Below are positions 27,301 to 34,260 of a DNA stretch of 38,285 bases, piece by piece (position 1 is the stretch's first letter; each line of letters starts with the position of its first letter). This stretch comes from an uncultured Saprospiraceae bacterium (GTDB lineage: Bacteria > Bacteroidota > Bacteroidia > Chitinophagales > Saprospiraceae). A model generated the notes under the pieces. It worked only from the letters and a program-made list of their open reading frames with translations, searched no databases and was not told the origin of the DNA. The stretch lies in NCBI GenBank assembly GCA_934699305.1, contig CAKUWM010000004.1, positions 1-38,285 on the forward strand, written 5' to 3'. The position numbers were made by a program, and so were the translations under genes.

Positions 27301-28673
27301 TTACTTATACCGAAAACCTCAACTCCACCATTCCGGGATATATGCCGGGAACGACAGCAATGGGGATGGATCAATGGTCTTCTCCGGGATTCGGTTATGT
27401 CGCCGGCTGGCAACCCGATGACAACTACTTTGAGCGGGCAATAGCTCCTGATAATAACTGGATTACTAAAAATATTTTCCAAAATCAATTAGTGATTCTC
27501 GGTCAAAGTCAAAACATCGATGCTCGGGTCAACCTCGAACCATTCAATGACCTAAAAGTTGATCTCAACGCCGGGCGTACATACCAGAATACTCATACCG
27601 AATTGTTTAAAGTGAAGGCTGCCGGGGAGGGCTTTGGCAGATATACAGGACGCGATATAGGCTCTTATACGACAACCTATTTTACGCTGAATACCTTCTT
27701 TGATGACTTAAACGATGTATTCGATCGCTTTGAAACCAATAGAACCACAATATCCAGCAGGTTGGGCGTGACGCCCGATCCGAATGTGCCGGGTTACACT
27801 ACTGGCTTTGGTAAAGTACAACAAGATGTGTTGATTCCGGCCTTCTTGTCCGCGTATTCCAATACAGACCCCAACAAGCAGGATCTGGACGTATTCAACA
27901 CATTCCCTAAGATCAACTGGCAGCTTACTTATAATGGTTTGACCAAAATAGAATTCTTTAAAAAATTCTTCTCGAGCGTCAATGTTACTCATGCCTATAA
28001 GTCAACATTATCTGTCAATAGCTTTAATACATCGCCCAACTACGACGATGCCGACCCATTCAAGTTTAATCCTATAACCAACAACTATTATAGTCGATTA
28101 GAGATACCGGCAGTGTCTATTACAGAGGGTTTGTCGCCATTGATTCGATTTGATTTCAAAACCAAAAGTGACATTACTTTCAACATAGACTATAAAAAGT
28201 TGAGAAAATTGTCTATCTCCTTTGTGGATAACATGGTCAATGAAACAAAATCAGCAGATATCACCGTCGGCGCCGGCTATACGTTGCACAATGTGAAGAT
28301 GCCTTTTATGAAAGAGTTCCAGATGAAGAAGAATAAGAAGAAAAAGGCGCAGAACACAAAAGATCCGGGTAAGACATCCAGCGGTCCCGGACCTAAAGGC
28401 GGCAACAAAACCTCCGAAAACGACCTGATTATCAAAGTCGATGTATCTTACCGTGATGATGCTACAGTGAGCCACTTCATCGATCAAGACCTCACGAGGA
28501 CTTCACGTGGGGCTACGACCTTGCGCATAGCGCCTAATATTGAATATCAGTATAATAAAAATCTGACGCTTCGATTGTTCTATGACTACAACCTGACCAA
28601 TCCTAAAACATCGCAACAGTTTAAAACGATATCTCAACGGGGAGGAATAACCTTCCGATTCTTGCTCAATTAA
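21327..28673 (+). CDS. sprA: SprA, outer-membrane translocon of the type IX secretion system
   Basis: The 2448-residue protein is the giant beta-barrel pore through which T9SS cargo leaves the cell and which is needed for gliding. Supporting blocks are the signal-peptide-like start, GSVDIDLGLSSNHTFNP and RQRKYTTFVFQP near 165-195, the FEDNALFSFQQKSMMGIRADY segment, GGTAYIDDFEGS near 835, and a barrel end GGITFRFLLN. Length is close to the F. johnsoniae protein (about 2400 residues). An EF-hand-like loop D1173-I-N-N-D-N-S-L-N-E-S-E1184 is present. Two lysine-rich polar loops lie at about 1904-1971 and 2330-2366. The upstream neighbour is ruvA; the gene ends at a strong inverted-repeat terminator. 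Confidence 0.97.
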   Translation: MNFKINKFSPLIIISIGIYALTAGNLIPSETNFYSPAVPKAALDTVIPIKSIYPIDTSDPIRLKVPSDIQQGYNYDPESNSYIFSNKLGNEYIDAPMGMTFSEFLKEKAKEQESSYFAKLAGISDGSGSGKAKDPLEGYKTSTSIITRLFGSDVIDIKPAGSVDIDLGLSSNHTFNPTATERQRKYTTFVFQPTINLSIAGKVGEKLSINANYNTQSTLDFDQFIKIKFDGGKGNEDDILKNIEAGNVSLPLRSSLIQGSQALFGIKADLQFGHLKITGLVSQQKSERKNLQLQGGSQLQTFSVPIDHYDENKHFLLSHYNRSVFNYALKTMPQINSFFDITDIEVWVTNDRQETEDVRDIVALADLGEWKNLTTYNPLINDTLTVQHPDYTGRIELPNNDANGLYKHLVADAANTRPLNKVVSTLESSPLNLTQTKDFEKVRARKLRKDIDYTFHPQLGFISVNVGLRPDQVLAVSYRYRYNDKIYQVGEFSHDAPVDPNDPNVLFVKLLKATTQKTEVPLWNLMMKNIYSVGAYQTNALDFRLDVFYEDPGYGQKRFLPDTDLKGQPLLRVFNLDNLNTTGDPQPDGVFDFVEGVTINSRTGRVMFPVLEPFGADLAKKINNPVLAERYTYPDLYTNTITRAREYPEKNRFTLKGSYKSTVSSEISLGAFNVPQGSVRVTAGGTLLVEGQDYTIDYSAGKVTIINDAYLTSGVPVNVSFEDNALFSFQQKSMMGIRADYALNKNLNLGATFMRLSERPYTQKVNVGDDPLNNKIYGVDLNFTKDADWLTRLVDKLPLIQTKEPSKVNLTTEVAVIQPGHSKYINNLADEGGTAYIDDFEGSTSSFDLRTPTQDWFISSVPQNDNENNNPLFKEATLSDNLAYGANRAQLNWFRAEVNALNKTDVNDPYTRFINITEVFKRRNNVVGINNGLYTFDVVYSPSERGPYNYELPEGYPGFSAGLTSAGQLREPQTRWAGIQRAITNSDFEAQNYEFIEFYMLSPFQARPNGVQNTSSGKIYINLGNVSEDVLRDSRNFFENGLPGPKDENQKVFTSAWGKVPAVNQFINAFDNDLETREAQDVGLDGLSTAQEKEHFADYLKIINESPLLSADAKAMIERDPSNDDFVHFRQFPDDAPILERYRYFNGQEGNSKPTESNASVQSASTNYPDREDINNDNSLNESEAYYQYEIPIEYDGQDGIKPNAFITDIIQGNGNDKWYRFKVPINQPTQTIGGLSDFRSIRFMRMYFTGFEQQTIMRFARMDLVRNQWRKYTRGITGAIDEPIIIQPPFSDLKFDLNAVNFEDNSAKIPINYVLPKGLRLERAVGAYQETFQNEQSLALNFCNLPEDSRIGIYKNTSLDMRRYKRLKMFVHAGPISDEAEKIPDGDLSVFMRIGSDYTDNYYEYEIPLKMSDLDYLNSVKNDLLVYSEGVWLADNAFDFPLHLFTDLKEERNKVDGVGTYYSKNDPEKPNNTVTVKGNPNMGYIKGVMIGIRNKQGGVPRCAEIWINELRMTGFDERGGMAAISRLDLQLADLGTVTLSGAYSSLGWGGLDQRVQQRAIESNYQYDISTNLELGKFIPGKTGIKIPFYYQYTTNVKTPEYDPYDLDIKLRDKLDTYSGSERDSLREQAIEYQNITSYSFNNVRKERTNKAATPMPWDIENFSFTYGHSRTKRTDPIIAQDQTDQYKGGFDYNFTMRPLYVTPFAKAIKKDKYLKFVTDFNFNPLPNTFSFNTQLNRMYSTKLYRFTDPFQSTWRTRNFLWDRNYMLSWDITKSLKFDFNATNTAVIDELSDRFIDTGLPDPSFNSRVNKAEIWDNIKDLGRNKNYKHTFNINYNVPFKNLPMLEWISMRALYGGTYTWSSAAKNVDTLGNVIQNTQIRQLNADLSFDRLYSKSNYLKKIQKPGSEKKKDAKTNQKTSSNDKKPVSDDKLSTVQQDSTTTKLSKAEKAKLKKEKEKEKRKLAREERRKNREPSLAERILIRPLLSVRKARLTYTENLNSTIPGYMPGTTAMGMDQWSSPGFGYVAGWQPDDNYFERAIAPDNNWITKNIFQNQLVILGQSQNIDARVNLEPFNDLKVDLNAGRTYQNTHTELFKVKAAGEGFGRYTGRDIGSYTTTYFTLNTFFDDLNDVFDRFETNRTTISSRLGVTPDPNVPGYTTGFGKVQQDVLIPAFLSAYSNTDPNKQDLDVFNTFPKINWQLTYNGLTKIEFFKKFFSSVNVTHAYKSTLSVNSFNTSPNYDDADPFKFNPITNNYYSRLEIPAVSITEGLSPLIRFDFKTKSDITFNIDYKKLRKLSISFVDNMVNETKSADITVGAGYTLHNVKMPFMKEFQMKKNKKKKAQNTKDPGKTSSGPGPKGGNKTSENDLIIKVDVSYRDDATVSHFIDQDLTRTSRGATTLRIAPNIEYQYNKNLTLRLFYDYNLTNPKTSQQFKTISQRGGITFRFLLN

Positions 28674-28700
28674 AATATTGACATACACTAATTGGAAAAT

Positions 28701-28771
28701 AAATTGACCATTTAATATCCTTGTTTATCCCAACACCCCTAAAGGAGACAAGAATAGTAAATGGTCAATTT
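28701..28771 (+). terminator. Terminator-like long hairpin after sprA
   Basis: Arms AAATTGACCATTTA (28701-28714) and TAAATGGTCAATTT (28758-28771) are perfect complements. After one mismatch the stem continues inward with TATCCTTGT (28716-28724) against ACAAGAATA (28748-28756), giving about 22 pairs in all, with a 23-base loop. The plus strand continues with TTATGTCATTTTAG, a moderately U-rich tail. It lies 27 bases after the sprA stop. Confidence 0.65.
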
Positions 28772-28800
28772 TATGTCATTTTAGTTTACAAGAAGAAAAA

Positions 28801-28824
28801 GCCTCACTTGTCATCAAATGAGGC
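28801..28824 (-). terminator. Terminator of the TonB receptor-lipoprotein operon
   Basis: GCCTCA (28801-28806) pairs with TGAGGC (28819-28824), and TTG with CAA inside after one mismatch, leaving a TCAT loop. On the minus strand the stem is followed directly by TTTTTCTTCTT. It lies 28 bases past the end of the lipoprotein gene, the right place for that operon, and faces the sprA terminator. Confidence 0.7.
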
Positions 28825-28851
28825 CTCAAATATGAAGAGTTACAAGCAAGA

Positions 28852-30113
28852 TTATTCAAAACGGGTCCATTTGTCCGTCCAGTTGTTGTTTGGATTTACT
28901 GCGCCTATAAAATTAGCCGTATCAAACCAATTGTCCAATTGTTTTGGGTCTTTTGCATTTGTTGAATGAACTCCGATAAAAACGTTAGATAAGAATTCCG
29001 GTGAAGCGTTACTTTCTTTGACTATATTAAAATATTCAGAAGAAGTGAAAACAGATTCATTAACTTTCGTGCCATCCGATTTTTTAAATGACCATGGGCT
29101 TGTATTGCCAATATAAGAATTCGCCAGAATAAGTGCTCCCTTGTTCATATTATCCAGGGTTGGATCATGTTCAACTTCTACACCTTTGTCAAATCCATAG
29201 ACTACTACATTATAAATCCTACCTTTTGTTCCTTCCCGTAACTTTATAGCCCTTGTTTCATTGTTAATTTTTGCTCCGATAAGAGTAACATTGGAAATTA
29301 AAGGATCAGAATATGGGAATGCTACTTGATTGTCACCATTATTATCTGCTTCGATACCCCGATCCGCCGCATCAGATGCTTGGATAGCTACCCTTTACCT
29401 CTCCAGCCATAAGTCCAGTCAAAATTATCGTCCTGTGCTCCATATACAAAAGCATATTTAACATTTACCGTCCCGCCAAAGAACTCAATACCATCATCTG
29501 CACCTTTATATACTGCAATATGGTCCACTATTGTGCCACTACCTACGCCTTCAAAAGTGAAGCCATTATGTTCTTTGTCATTTGAAGCTTTTTGTCCTGT
29601 ATATTCTACCCTCACATATTGAATAATGCCTGAATTATCCTGATCATCCGTGCCACCATAAGGAATCCCGCCCATCTCAGATACGGCACTTCCGCCTGCA
29701 ACATTGAGTACCGCTTTACCACAAAGTATGATACCGCCCCAGTCCTGCACTTTAGGATCTGATTTGCCAGATGTAAATACTATCGGTGCATCCATTGTTC
29801 CGATGGCAGAAATCTTTGCCCCGGGTTCTATTAATAAGTATGCCGGTGTCGGTTCGTTTGGATCAGACTTAACTGTCACACCTTTTTGAATGGTCAGTAT
29901 GTTACCCGATTTTACATGCACTCCTCCCCGAAGAAAATAAGTATTGCCTTCACTTAAGACAATGTTTGAGCTAAGGTCCCCTTCCAAAGTAGAGCCATTG
30001 GGCAATATTTTTCCTTGTTCAACGACAGGCTTATCATCTTCTTTCTCACAAGAAGTTAACGCAAATAAACAACAAAGTAAACTTGATAAAAATAATAAAT
30101 TAAATACTTTCAT
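28852..30113 (-). pseudogene. Surface lipoprotein gene with a -1 frameshift
   Basis: Two open segments make one protein: 30113-29388 (241 residues) starts with a lipoprotein signal (CCLFALTSC, lipid Cys at residue 22) and stops at WRGKG. The other frame is open from 29391 to 28852 and continues with VAIQASDAADRGIEADNNG and ends NNWTDKWTRFE. One base, or about ten encoding a few residues, is missing at 29391-29393. The repaired protein is about 420 residues, beta-helix-like, rich in short strands (GADDGIEFFGGTVNVKYAFV), and resembles lipoproteins often found next to TonB receptors in Bacteroidota. The site TAAAGGG is not a good slippery heptamer, so true inactivation or a sequence error is more likely than programmed frameshifting. 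It follows the receptor gene by 57 bases. Confidence 0.82.
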
Positions 30114-30170
30114 ATTCCAATTTTTTAATGTTTTAATTTTAAATATTATCGTTCTTTAACCCTTCAGGTA

Positions 30171-32957
30171 TTATAAAATTTTATATTTTATACTCATTCC
30201 AACATCTATTCCTTCATATCTATTATTGATTAATAGTGGTGATGAAAAATTTTGTATTGTTTTATGAATAGGGTTCAGTATATTTTTACAACTCAGATCT
30301 ATCTGAAATCTTTTGTCAATAGAATGTTGGATTAAAACATCGAGATTATTCGTTGGCATCTCATAGATATCTTCTGCCCCTTGGGATCCGGCTACAAAGA
30401 CTCTTTTCCCAAAAGTATTATATATCAGGGTAAATACTGTCGTACTCTTGGTTGATTGGGATAGTTTGTAACTCAAGTCAACGTTTAATAAGTATGGCGA
30501 TGCTCCTACCATGGGTCTCTTAGTATTGGTGGGACTGATACTGGCTATTGATTTTGCTTTATTTTTATCAAAGGAAATTTGCGAATAAAGGGCAGTAGCA
30601 TTAATACCCAAACTCAAATTTTTTAATGCATTAAATGAGTTATTAAATATTTCACCCATATTTTTCCTTACTTCTATTTCTAACCCAGCCACTTTAGCTG
30701 ATCCTGTATTAATATAGGTATATAACACATCTGCCGAAGCTACTGTGGTTCGCTCAATAGGACGATCGATATATTTTCCAAAAAAGGTTATTGAGAACAA
30801 TTCACTTTTAGAAGGAAAATGCTCGAATCTCAAATCAAAATTGTAATTTTCACTATTTTCTAAAAGTGGGTTTCCGGCAGTTTCATTCGTGCCAAAGCTT
30901 TCATTATATCTAAAAGGAGCCGTCTCTGCAAACAATGGTCTGCTCAGTGTCTTACTTCCTGAAAGTATAAAGTGAGTCTGTTCACTTTTCAAATATTTTA
31001 AAGATAGTACCGGAAGAATATTAAGATTATTGATTTGATTTTTACGCTTTGGTTTACTAAATGCATCTGAACTTAGTTTATAATGCGTGCTTTGGAGAGA
31101 ATACTCCATACGGATGCCTCCGGTTAAGTGCAACTTTTGATTCAGATCATAACTGCCTTGTGCATATCCGGCAATTATCTGCATATCAGCATTATAATCA
31201 TTGGAAGGATAGTAGGATTCGACATATCGAAAGGTACCATCCGTGAATCCATCCCCTAGATTGTTGGGATTAAGCACTTGATTGATATTTTTAATGTCGA
31301 TATTGTCATTAATAGCAATGCGCATATCTATCTGCCTGGATTGGTAATTCCTTTGTTTTAATCTCCCATCTATCCCTCCTTCTAATTTCCTTTCAAGATC
31401 TTTTTTACCTGAAAAATTCCATGAATACTTGATTTTACCAGATAATTCATTTTCAGTCAATCCACCAAAAAATTTATGATTATCAGAAATAGAGTTTTTA
31501 CTAAAAAAGTATTGCCCCTCATCTGAAATTTGGAATGAATTTTGTGTCCTGTCCGGTGTACTGCCAATAGTAGCCGCATAGGATAAATCCCAGCCTACTT
31601 GCTCTGTCTCGTTTAATTTATGACTACCATGAGCTTGATTTACCCATATTGTATTTTGCGAATATGTGTTCCTTTGAGCATATATTAATCCTAAGTCATT
31701 GTCATATCCCTTTTGTTTTAGGATTGATGCATTTGAACCATTGACGTAAAGAGAGTTAAAACTAAAGTTGTTGCTATTATTCAAATCATAAGCAACATTG
31801 AGCATAGCCGAAGTATTCGTAGTATATGTATATTCATTGATATTATATTGATATCGGGCACTTTGTTGGGCATTATACAATGCTTCTGTACCTTGCACGA
31901 CATTATAATTATTTCGATGTGTAACACTGGCTAAAAAGCCCAAAGTTTGACCTGAAGGAAGTCGGTATTTATTGCCACCGATTAATTTTATGCCTGAATT
32001 TACAAATGAGTTGTTCTTTTTAGAATCATAAGAATTAGAAAATGAAATATTTCCACCTTGAACCGGCGATGAGTAGGATATAGTATTGGCTATTTCTGTC
32101 GGGAGAGATAATTGTTCTCGGGCAAATCCAAATCGTGAGGCCTTTGAATTTTGAGAATTATAAAACTCACGAACAGAAGATACAGAATTATATGCACTTG
32201 AGATGCTTATATCTAAAAACCTTTGTTCCGGATATCCCTTTGTTTTGATATCTACTGTTCCACCTGAGAAGTCACCAAAGAATTCAGGAGAATACGATTT
32301 TGCAAGTCTAAGATTTCTGACTACTGCACTAGGAAAAATATCTAACGCGATTACTTTGCGTTCCGGGTTAAAGGATGGGATAGGCAATCCATTGAGTGTA
32401 GCATTATTATATCTATCTCCCAGTCCCCTGACGAATAACTCGTTCATTGATGTAAAGCTTACACTGCTTAATTGGGCAAGACCTTCATCAACACTAGATA
32501 CTCCTTTTCTACCAAGCTCTTGAGCACCAATATTCTGCAAAACTAATGAAGTCTCCTTTCTTTCTAACAATAGTACCGTCTCTTTCTCGAAATCAGCCCT
32601 CGAAACAATGGTTACCTGCTCCAGGAAAACCGTATTAGCCTCAAGAGGAAAATTACAAATTGTAGTATCATCATTCTTGACGACAATATCATGAGCTGTC
32701 TGTTGATTATATGATAAATAACTGCATGTGAGCGAATAGTTGCCTTCCGGCAATTTTATAATAAAAATGCCATCTAAATCAGTTATCTCACCATTCGATA
32801 GTTTATCAACGTACACCGGGGCAGATATCAGCGTTTCTCCTGTTTCTTTATCAGAAACCAATCCTTTAATATAACCTGTTTTTTGTGCATAAATAGTTTG
32901 GAGCATAAGTGAACAAAAAATAAATACTCCACTTTTTATTAATTTAATTGCTTGCAT
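30171..32957 (-). CDS. TonB-dependent outer-membrane receptor
   Basis: The 928-residue protein has a signal peptide (cleaved after IYAQ), a carboxypeptidase-regulatory-like domain at about 28-115 (GYIKGLVSDKETGETL, then DLDGIFIIKLPEG), a plug domain at about 130-245 and a 22-strand-type barrel ending in an aromatic-poor strand (VGMSIKYKIL). The plug contains FVRGLGDRYNNATLNGLPIP, NPERKVIALDIFP and GDFSGGTVDIKTKG, hallmarks of one Bacteroidota receptor group. No SusD partner is present; the neighbour is the beta-helical lipoprotein instead, so a SusC-type sugar role is not supported. A -7 element lies upstream, with an inverted repeat TCTGT-N6-ACAGA next to it. Ligand unknown. Confidence 0.92.
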   Translation of the reverse strand: MQAIKLIKSGVFIFCSLMLQTIYAQKTGYIKGLVSDKETGETLISAPVYVDKLSNGEITDLDGIFIIKLPEGNYSLTCSYLSYNQQTAHDIVVKNDDTTICNFPLEANTVFLEQVTIVSRADFEKETVLLLERKETSLVLQNIGAQELGRKGVSSVDEGLAQLSSVSFTSMNELFVRGLGDRYNNATLNGLPIPSFNPERKVIALDIFPSAVVRNLRLAKSYSPEFFGDFSGGTVDIKTKGYPEQRFLDISISSAYNSVSSVREFYNSQNSKASRFGFAREQLSLPTEIANTISYSSPVQGGNISFSNSYDSKKNNSFVNSGIKLIGGNKYRLPSGQTLGFLASVTHRNNYNVVQGTEALYNAQQSARYQYNINEYTYTTNTSAMLNVAYDLNNSNNFSFNSLYVNGSNASILKQKGYDNDLGLIYAQRNTYSQNTIWVNQAHGSHKLNETEQVGWDLSYAATIGSTPDRTQNSFQISDEGQYFFSKNSISDNHKFFGGLTENELSGKIKYSWNFSGKKDLERKLEGGIDGRLKQRNYQSRQIDMRIAINDNIDIKNINQVLNPNNLGDGFTDGTFRYVESYYPSNDYNADMQIIAGYAQGSYDLNQKLHLTGGIRMEYSLQSTHYKLSSDAFSKPKRKNQINNLNILPVLSLKYLKSEQTHFILSGSKTLSRPLFAETAPFRYNESFGTNETAGNPLLENSENYNFDLRFEHFPSKSELFSITFFGKYIDRPIERTTVASADVLYTYINTGSAKVAGLEIEVRKNMGEIFNNSFNALKNLSLGINATALYSQISFDKNKAKSIASISPTNTKRPMVGASPYLLNVDLSYKLSQSTKSTTVFTLIYNTFGKRVFVAGSQGAEDIYEMPTNNLDVLIQHSIDKRFQIDLSCKNILNPIHKTIQNFSSPLLINNRYEGIDVGMSIKYKIL

Positions 32958-32982
32958 TGTAAAATTATCTTCTATTTGCCGG

Positions 32983-33009
32983 CAAAAATATTCTCTGTAT
33001 ATAAACAGA
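32983..33009 (-). promoter_or_regulatory. Promoter with inverted repeat upstream of the TonB receptor
   Basis: The minus strand has TATTTTTG at 32990-32983, matching TAnnTTTG, 26 bases before the ATG. Between it and the -33 region lies TCTGT-N6-ACAGA (32994-33009), a palindrome in the right place for a repressor or activator. The operator role is inference. Confidence 0.4.
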
Positions 33010-33535
33010 ATATGACGAAAACTTTAAGTTTGGATTATCTAATTATTAACTCAATGTTAATTACACCACTTCACAGTGTTTAAAATATATATTGTTTTTA
33101 AAATGGTTACAAAAGTCTATTACGGAGGGCAATACTCAAAGTGAATAATAGCTTATACAAATTAAATGTATTCCATATTTCAATCGAAAAGTTTACCACT
33201 TGTCGAGGTTAAAAAGAAAAAATATTCTTTTAAATTAAAAATTGGTAAACCTATATACAAAGACGAGGTCGGGTAACGTACTTATCCGTTATACAAACGT
33301 TTGTAGTCGTTTGTAAACGCTTATAAACGTTTACAAACGGATAGGGGGAAGGTGTGAAGAAAGGGAGAGGAAATGGGGAAGGAATATTTGAGTTCAAGAG
33401 TAATTTATCATAACATGCTATTAATGTAGATATTATAACCGGATTGAAAAAAGCCATCATTTCTCCCTTGGATAAAGTGGATATATCAGAATAATGCTTA
33501 CATTTATATGAAAAATATACGCAAGTGTGCGGATA
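33010..33535. other. Long non-coding stretch between the TonB receptor and the metal-efflux segment
   Basis: No gene is supported. It is AT-rich up to about 33240, with small inverted pairs such as ATTAAC/GTTAAT and GTTTACC (33190-33196)/GGTAAAC (33244-33250). Then comes the palindrome cluster at 33283-33343, and after it a purine-rich tract with several G runs (33344-33388). Short open frames in this stretch have no recognisable features. Confidence 0.4.
33283..33343. repeat. Nested palindrome cluster built on CGTTTGTA units
   Basis: Within 61 bases there are a perfect 12-bp palindrome ACAAACGTTTGT (33293-33304), 12-bp arms CGTTTGTAAACG (33308-33319) and CGTTTACAAACG (33328-33339) around eight bases, and an outer pair TATCCGTT (33283-33290)/AACGGATA (33336-33343). 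The unit CGTTTGT or its complement occurs four times. Such clusters can be recombinase or regulator sites. The location near the change of gene style is suggestive only. Confidence 0.55.
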
Positions 33536-33669
33536 TACAATTGTTGGCAGCAATGGTAACGGACGACACTACCAAGACCAAACGGACAGAAAAAACGAGC
33601 AGACAATGACACAAGACAAAGATTTAATTTTTGCCCAACACACATTTTTTTGTTTTTCTGCCACCGCAC

Positions 33670-33760
33670 AAGTGGCACATTTGGTTTTGCCCGACACACA
33701 ACGCCAACGCTTCGCAAAACCAAAAGAGCCACTTTTTTCCAACGCTTTGAATACAGCGTT
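33670..33760 (+). repeat. Composite hairpins upstream of the metal-efflux genes
   Basis: AAGTGGC (33670-33676) and TTGGTTTTGC (33681-33690) pair with GCAAAACCAA (33714-33723) and GCCACTT (33728-33734), separated by matching four-base bulges, around a 23-base loop. T-run follows at 33733-33738. A second hairpin AACGCT/AGCGTT sits at 33741-33760. The first could be a terminator for incoming transcription or a mobile-element remnant. Both lie just before the promoter of the small exported protein. Confidence 0.5.
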
Positions 33761-33772
33761 TCAGAATTTTAC

Positions 33773-33780
33773 TAACTTTG
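33773..33780 (+). promoter_or_regulatory. -7 promoter element giving a near-leaderless transcript
   Basis: TAACTTTG matches TAnnTTTG and ends seven bases before the ATG at 33788, so the message would begin at or next to the start codon. A TTTG at 33746-33749 is at a plausible -33 distance. Confidence 0.55.
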
Positions 33781-33787
33781 CCACCAA

Positions 33788-34114
33788 ATGAAGTTTTTTG
33801 CATACATATTCAGCATTTACATTTTGGCATTATCAGTAATGCCTTGTAGTGATGCGTCTAATGATTGCAGAAGTAAAACCGAAGTTGCAGAACGTGCAGA
33901 TGCTCACAGCCACAAGAGCGACCATAACGATACTTGCAGTCCGTTTTGTACTTGTACTTGTTGTGGTACAACGGCAAGTACAAATCTCGGAGTTTATAAA
34001 CTTTATATAAAGAAAACCCCTGTAAGTTCAAAAACCACATTCCCAAGACGTGATTTTGTATTAGTTTCCAATTTCTACGGAAACATTTGGCAACCGCCTA
34101 AGATTAACGCTTAA
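33788..34114 (+). CDS. Small exported His/Cys-rich protein linked to metal efflux (DUF6660-like)
   Basis: The 108-residue protein starts with a signal peptide (KFFAYIFSIYILALSV) and then has a cluster of possible metal ligands: His40, His42, His46, Cys50, Cys54, Cys56, Cys58 and Cys59. The C-terminal half is basic and aromatic (FPRRDFVLVSNFYGNIWQPP). I recall proteins of this kind directly upstream of CzcA/CusA pumps in Bacteroidota, where they carry the name DUF6660, but I cannot confirm it here. A periplasmic metal-binding or sensing role is inference from the ligands and position. It precedes the pump gene by 146 bases on the same strand. Confidence 0.7.
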   Translation: MKFFAYIFSIYILALSVMPCSDASNDCRSKTEVAERADAHSHKSDHNDTCSPFCTCTCCGTTASTNLGVYKLYIKKTPVSSKTTFPRRDFVLVSNFYGNIWQPPKINA

Positions 34115-34260
34115 TTTTTTTGGTTTAATGTACTATCGGTACAAGCATAACGCTATGCGTTAGTTGCTGTATTTACCGTGCTTTCGTGCATTTACCTTTC
34201 TTTCTGTTTCCTACGGAAAGTGTTTAAATCCATTCGTGTTAATCAATAATCAAATAAATT

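Noticed and set aside
29388..29399. Programmed -1 frameshifting in the lipoprotein gene
   Set aside because: TAAAGGG does not allow good re-pairing of both tRNAs after a -1 slip, and no stem-loop stood out just downstream.
33251..33732. Overlapping minus-strand frames in the gap before the metal-efflux genes
   Set aside because: No signal peptide, motif or promoter, and they run across palindromes and a purine tract.
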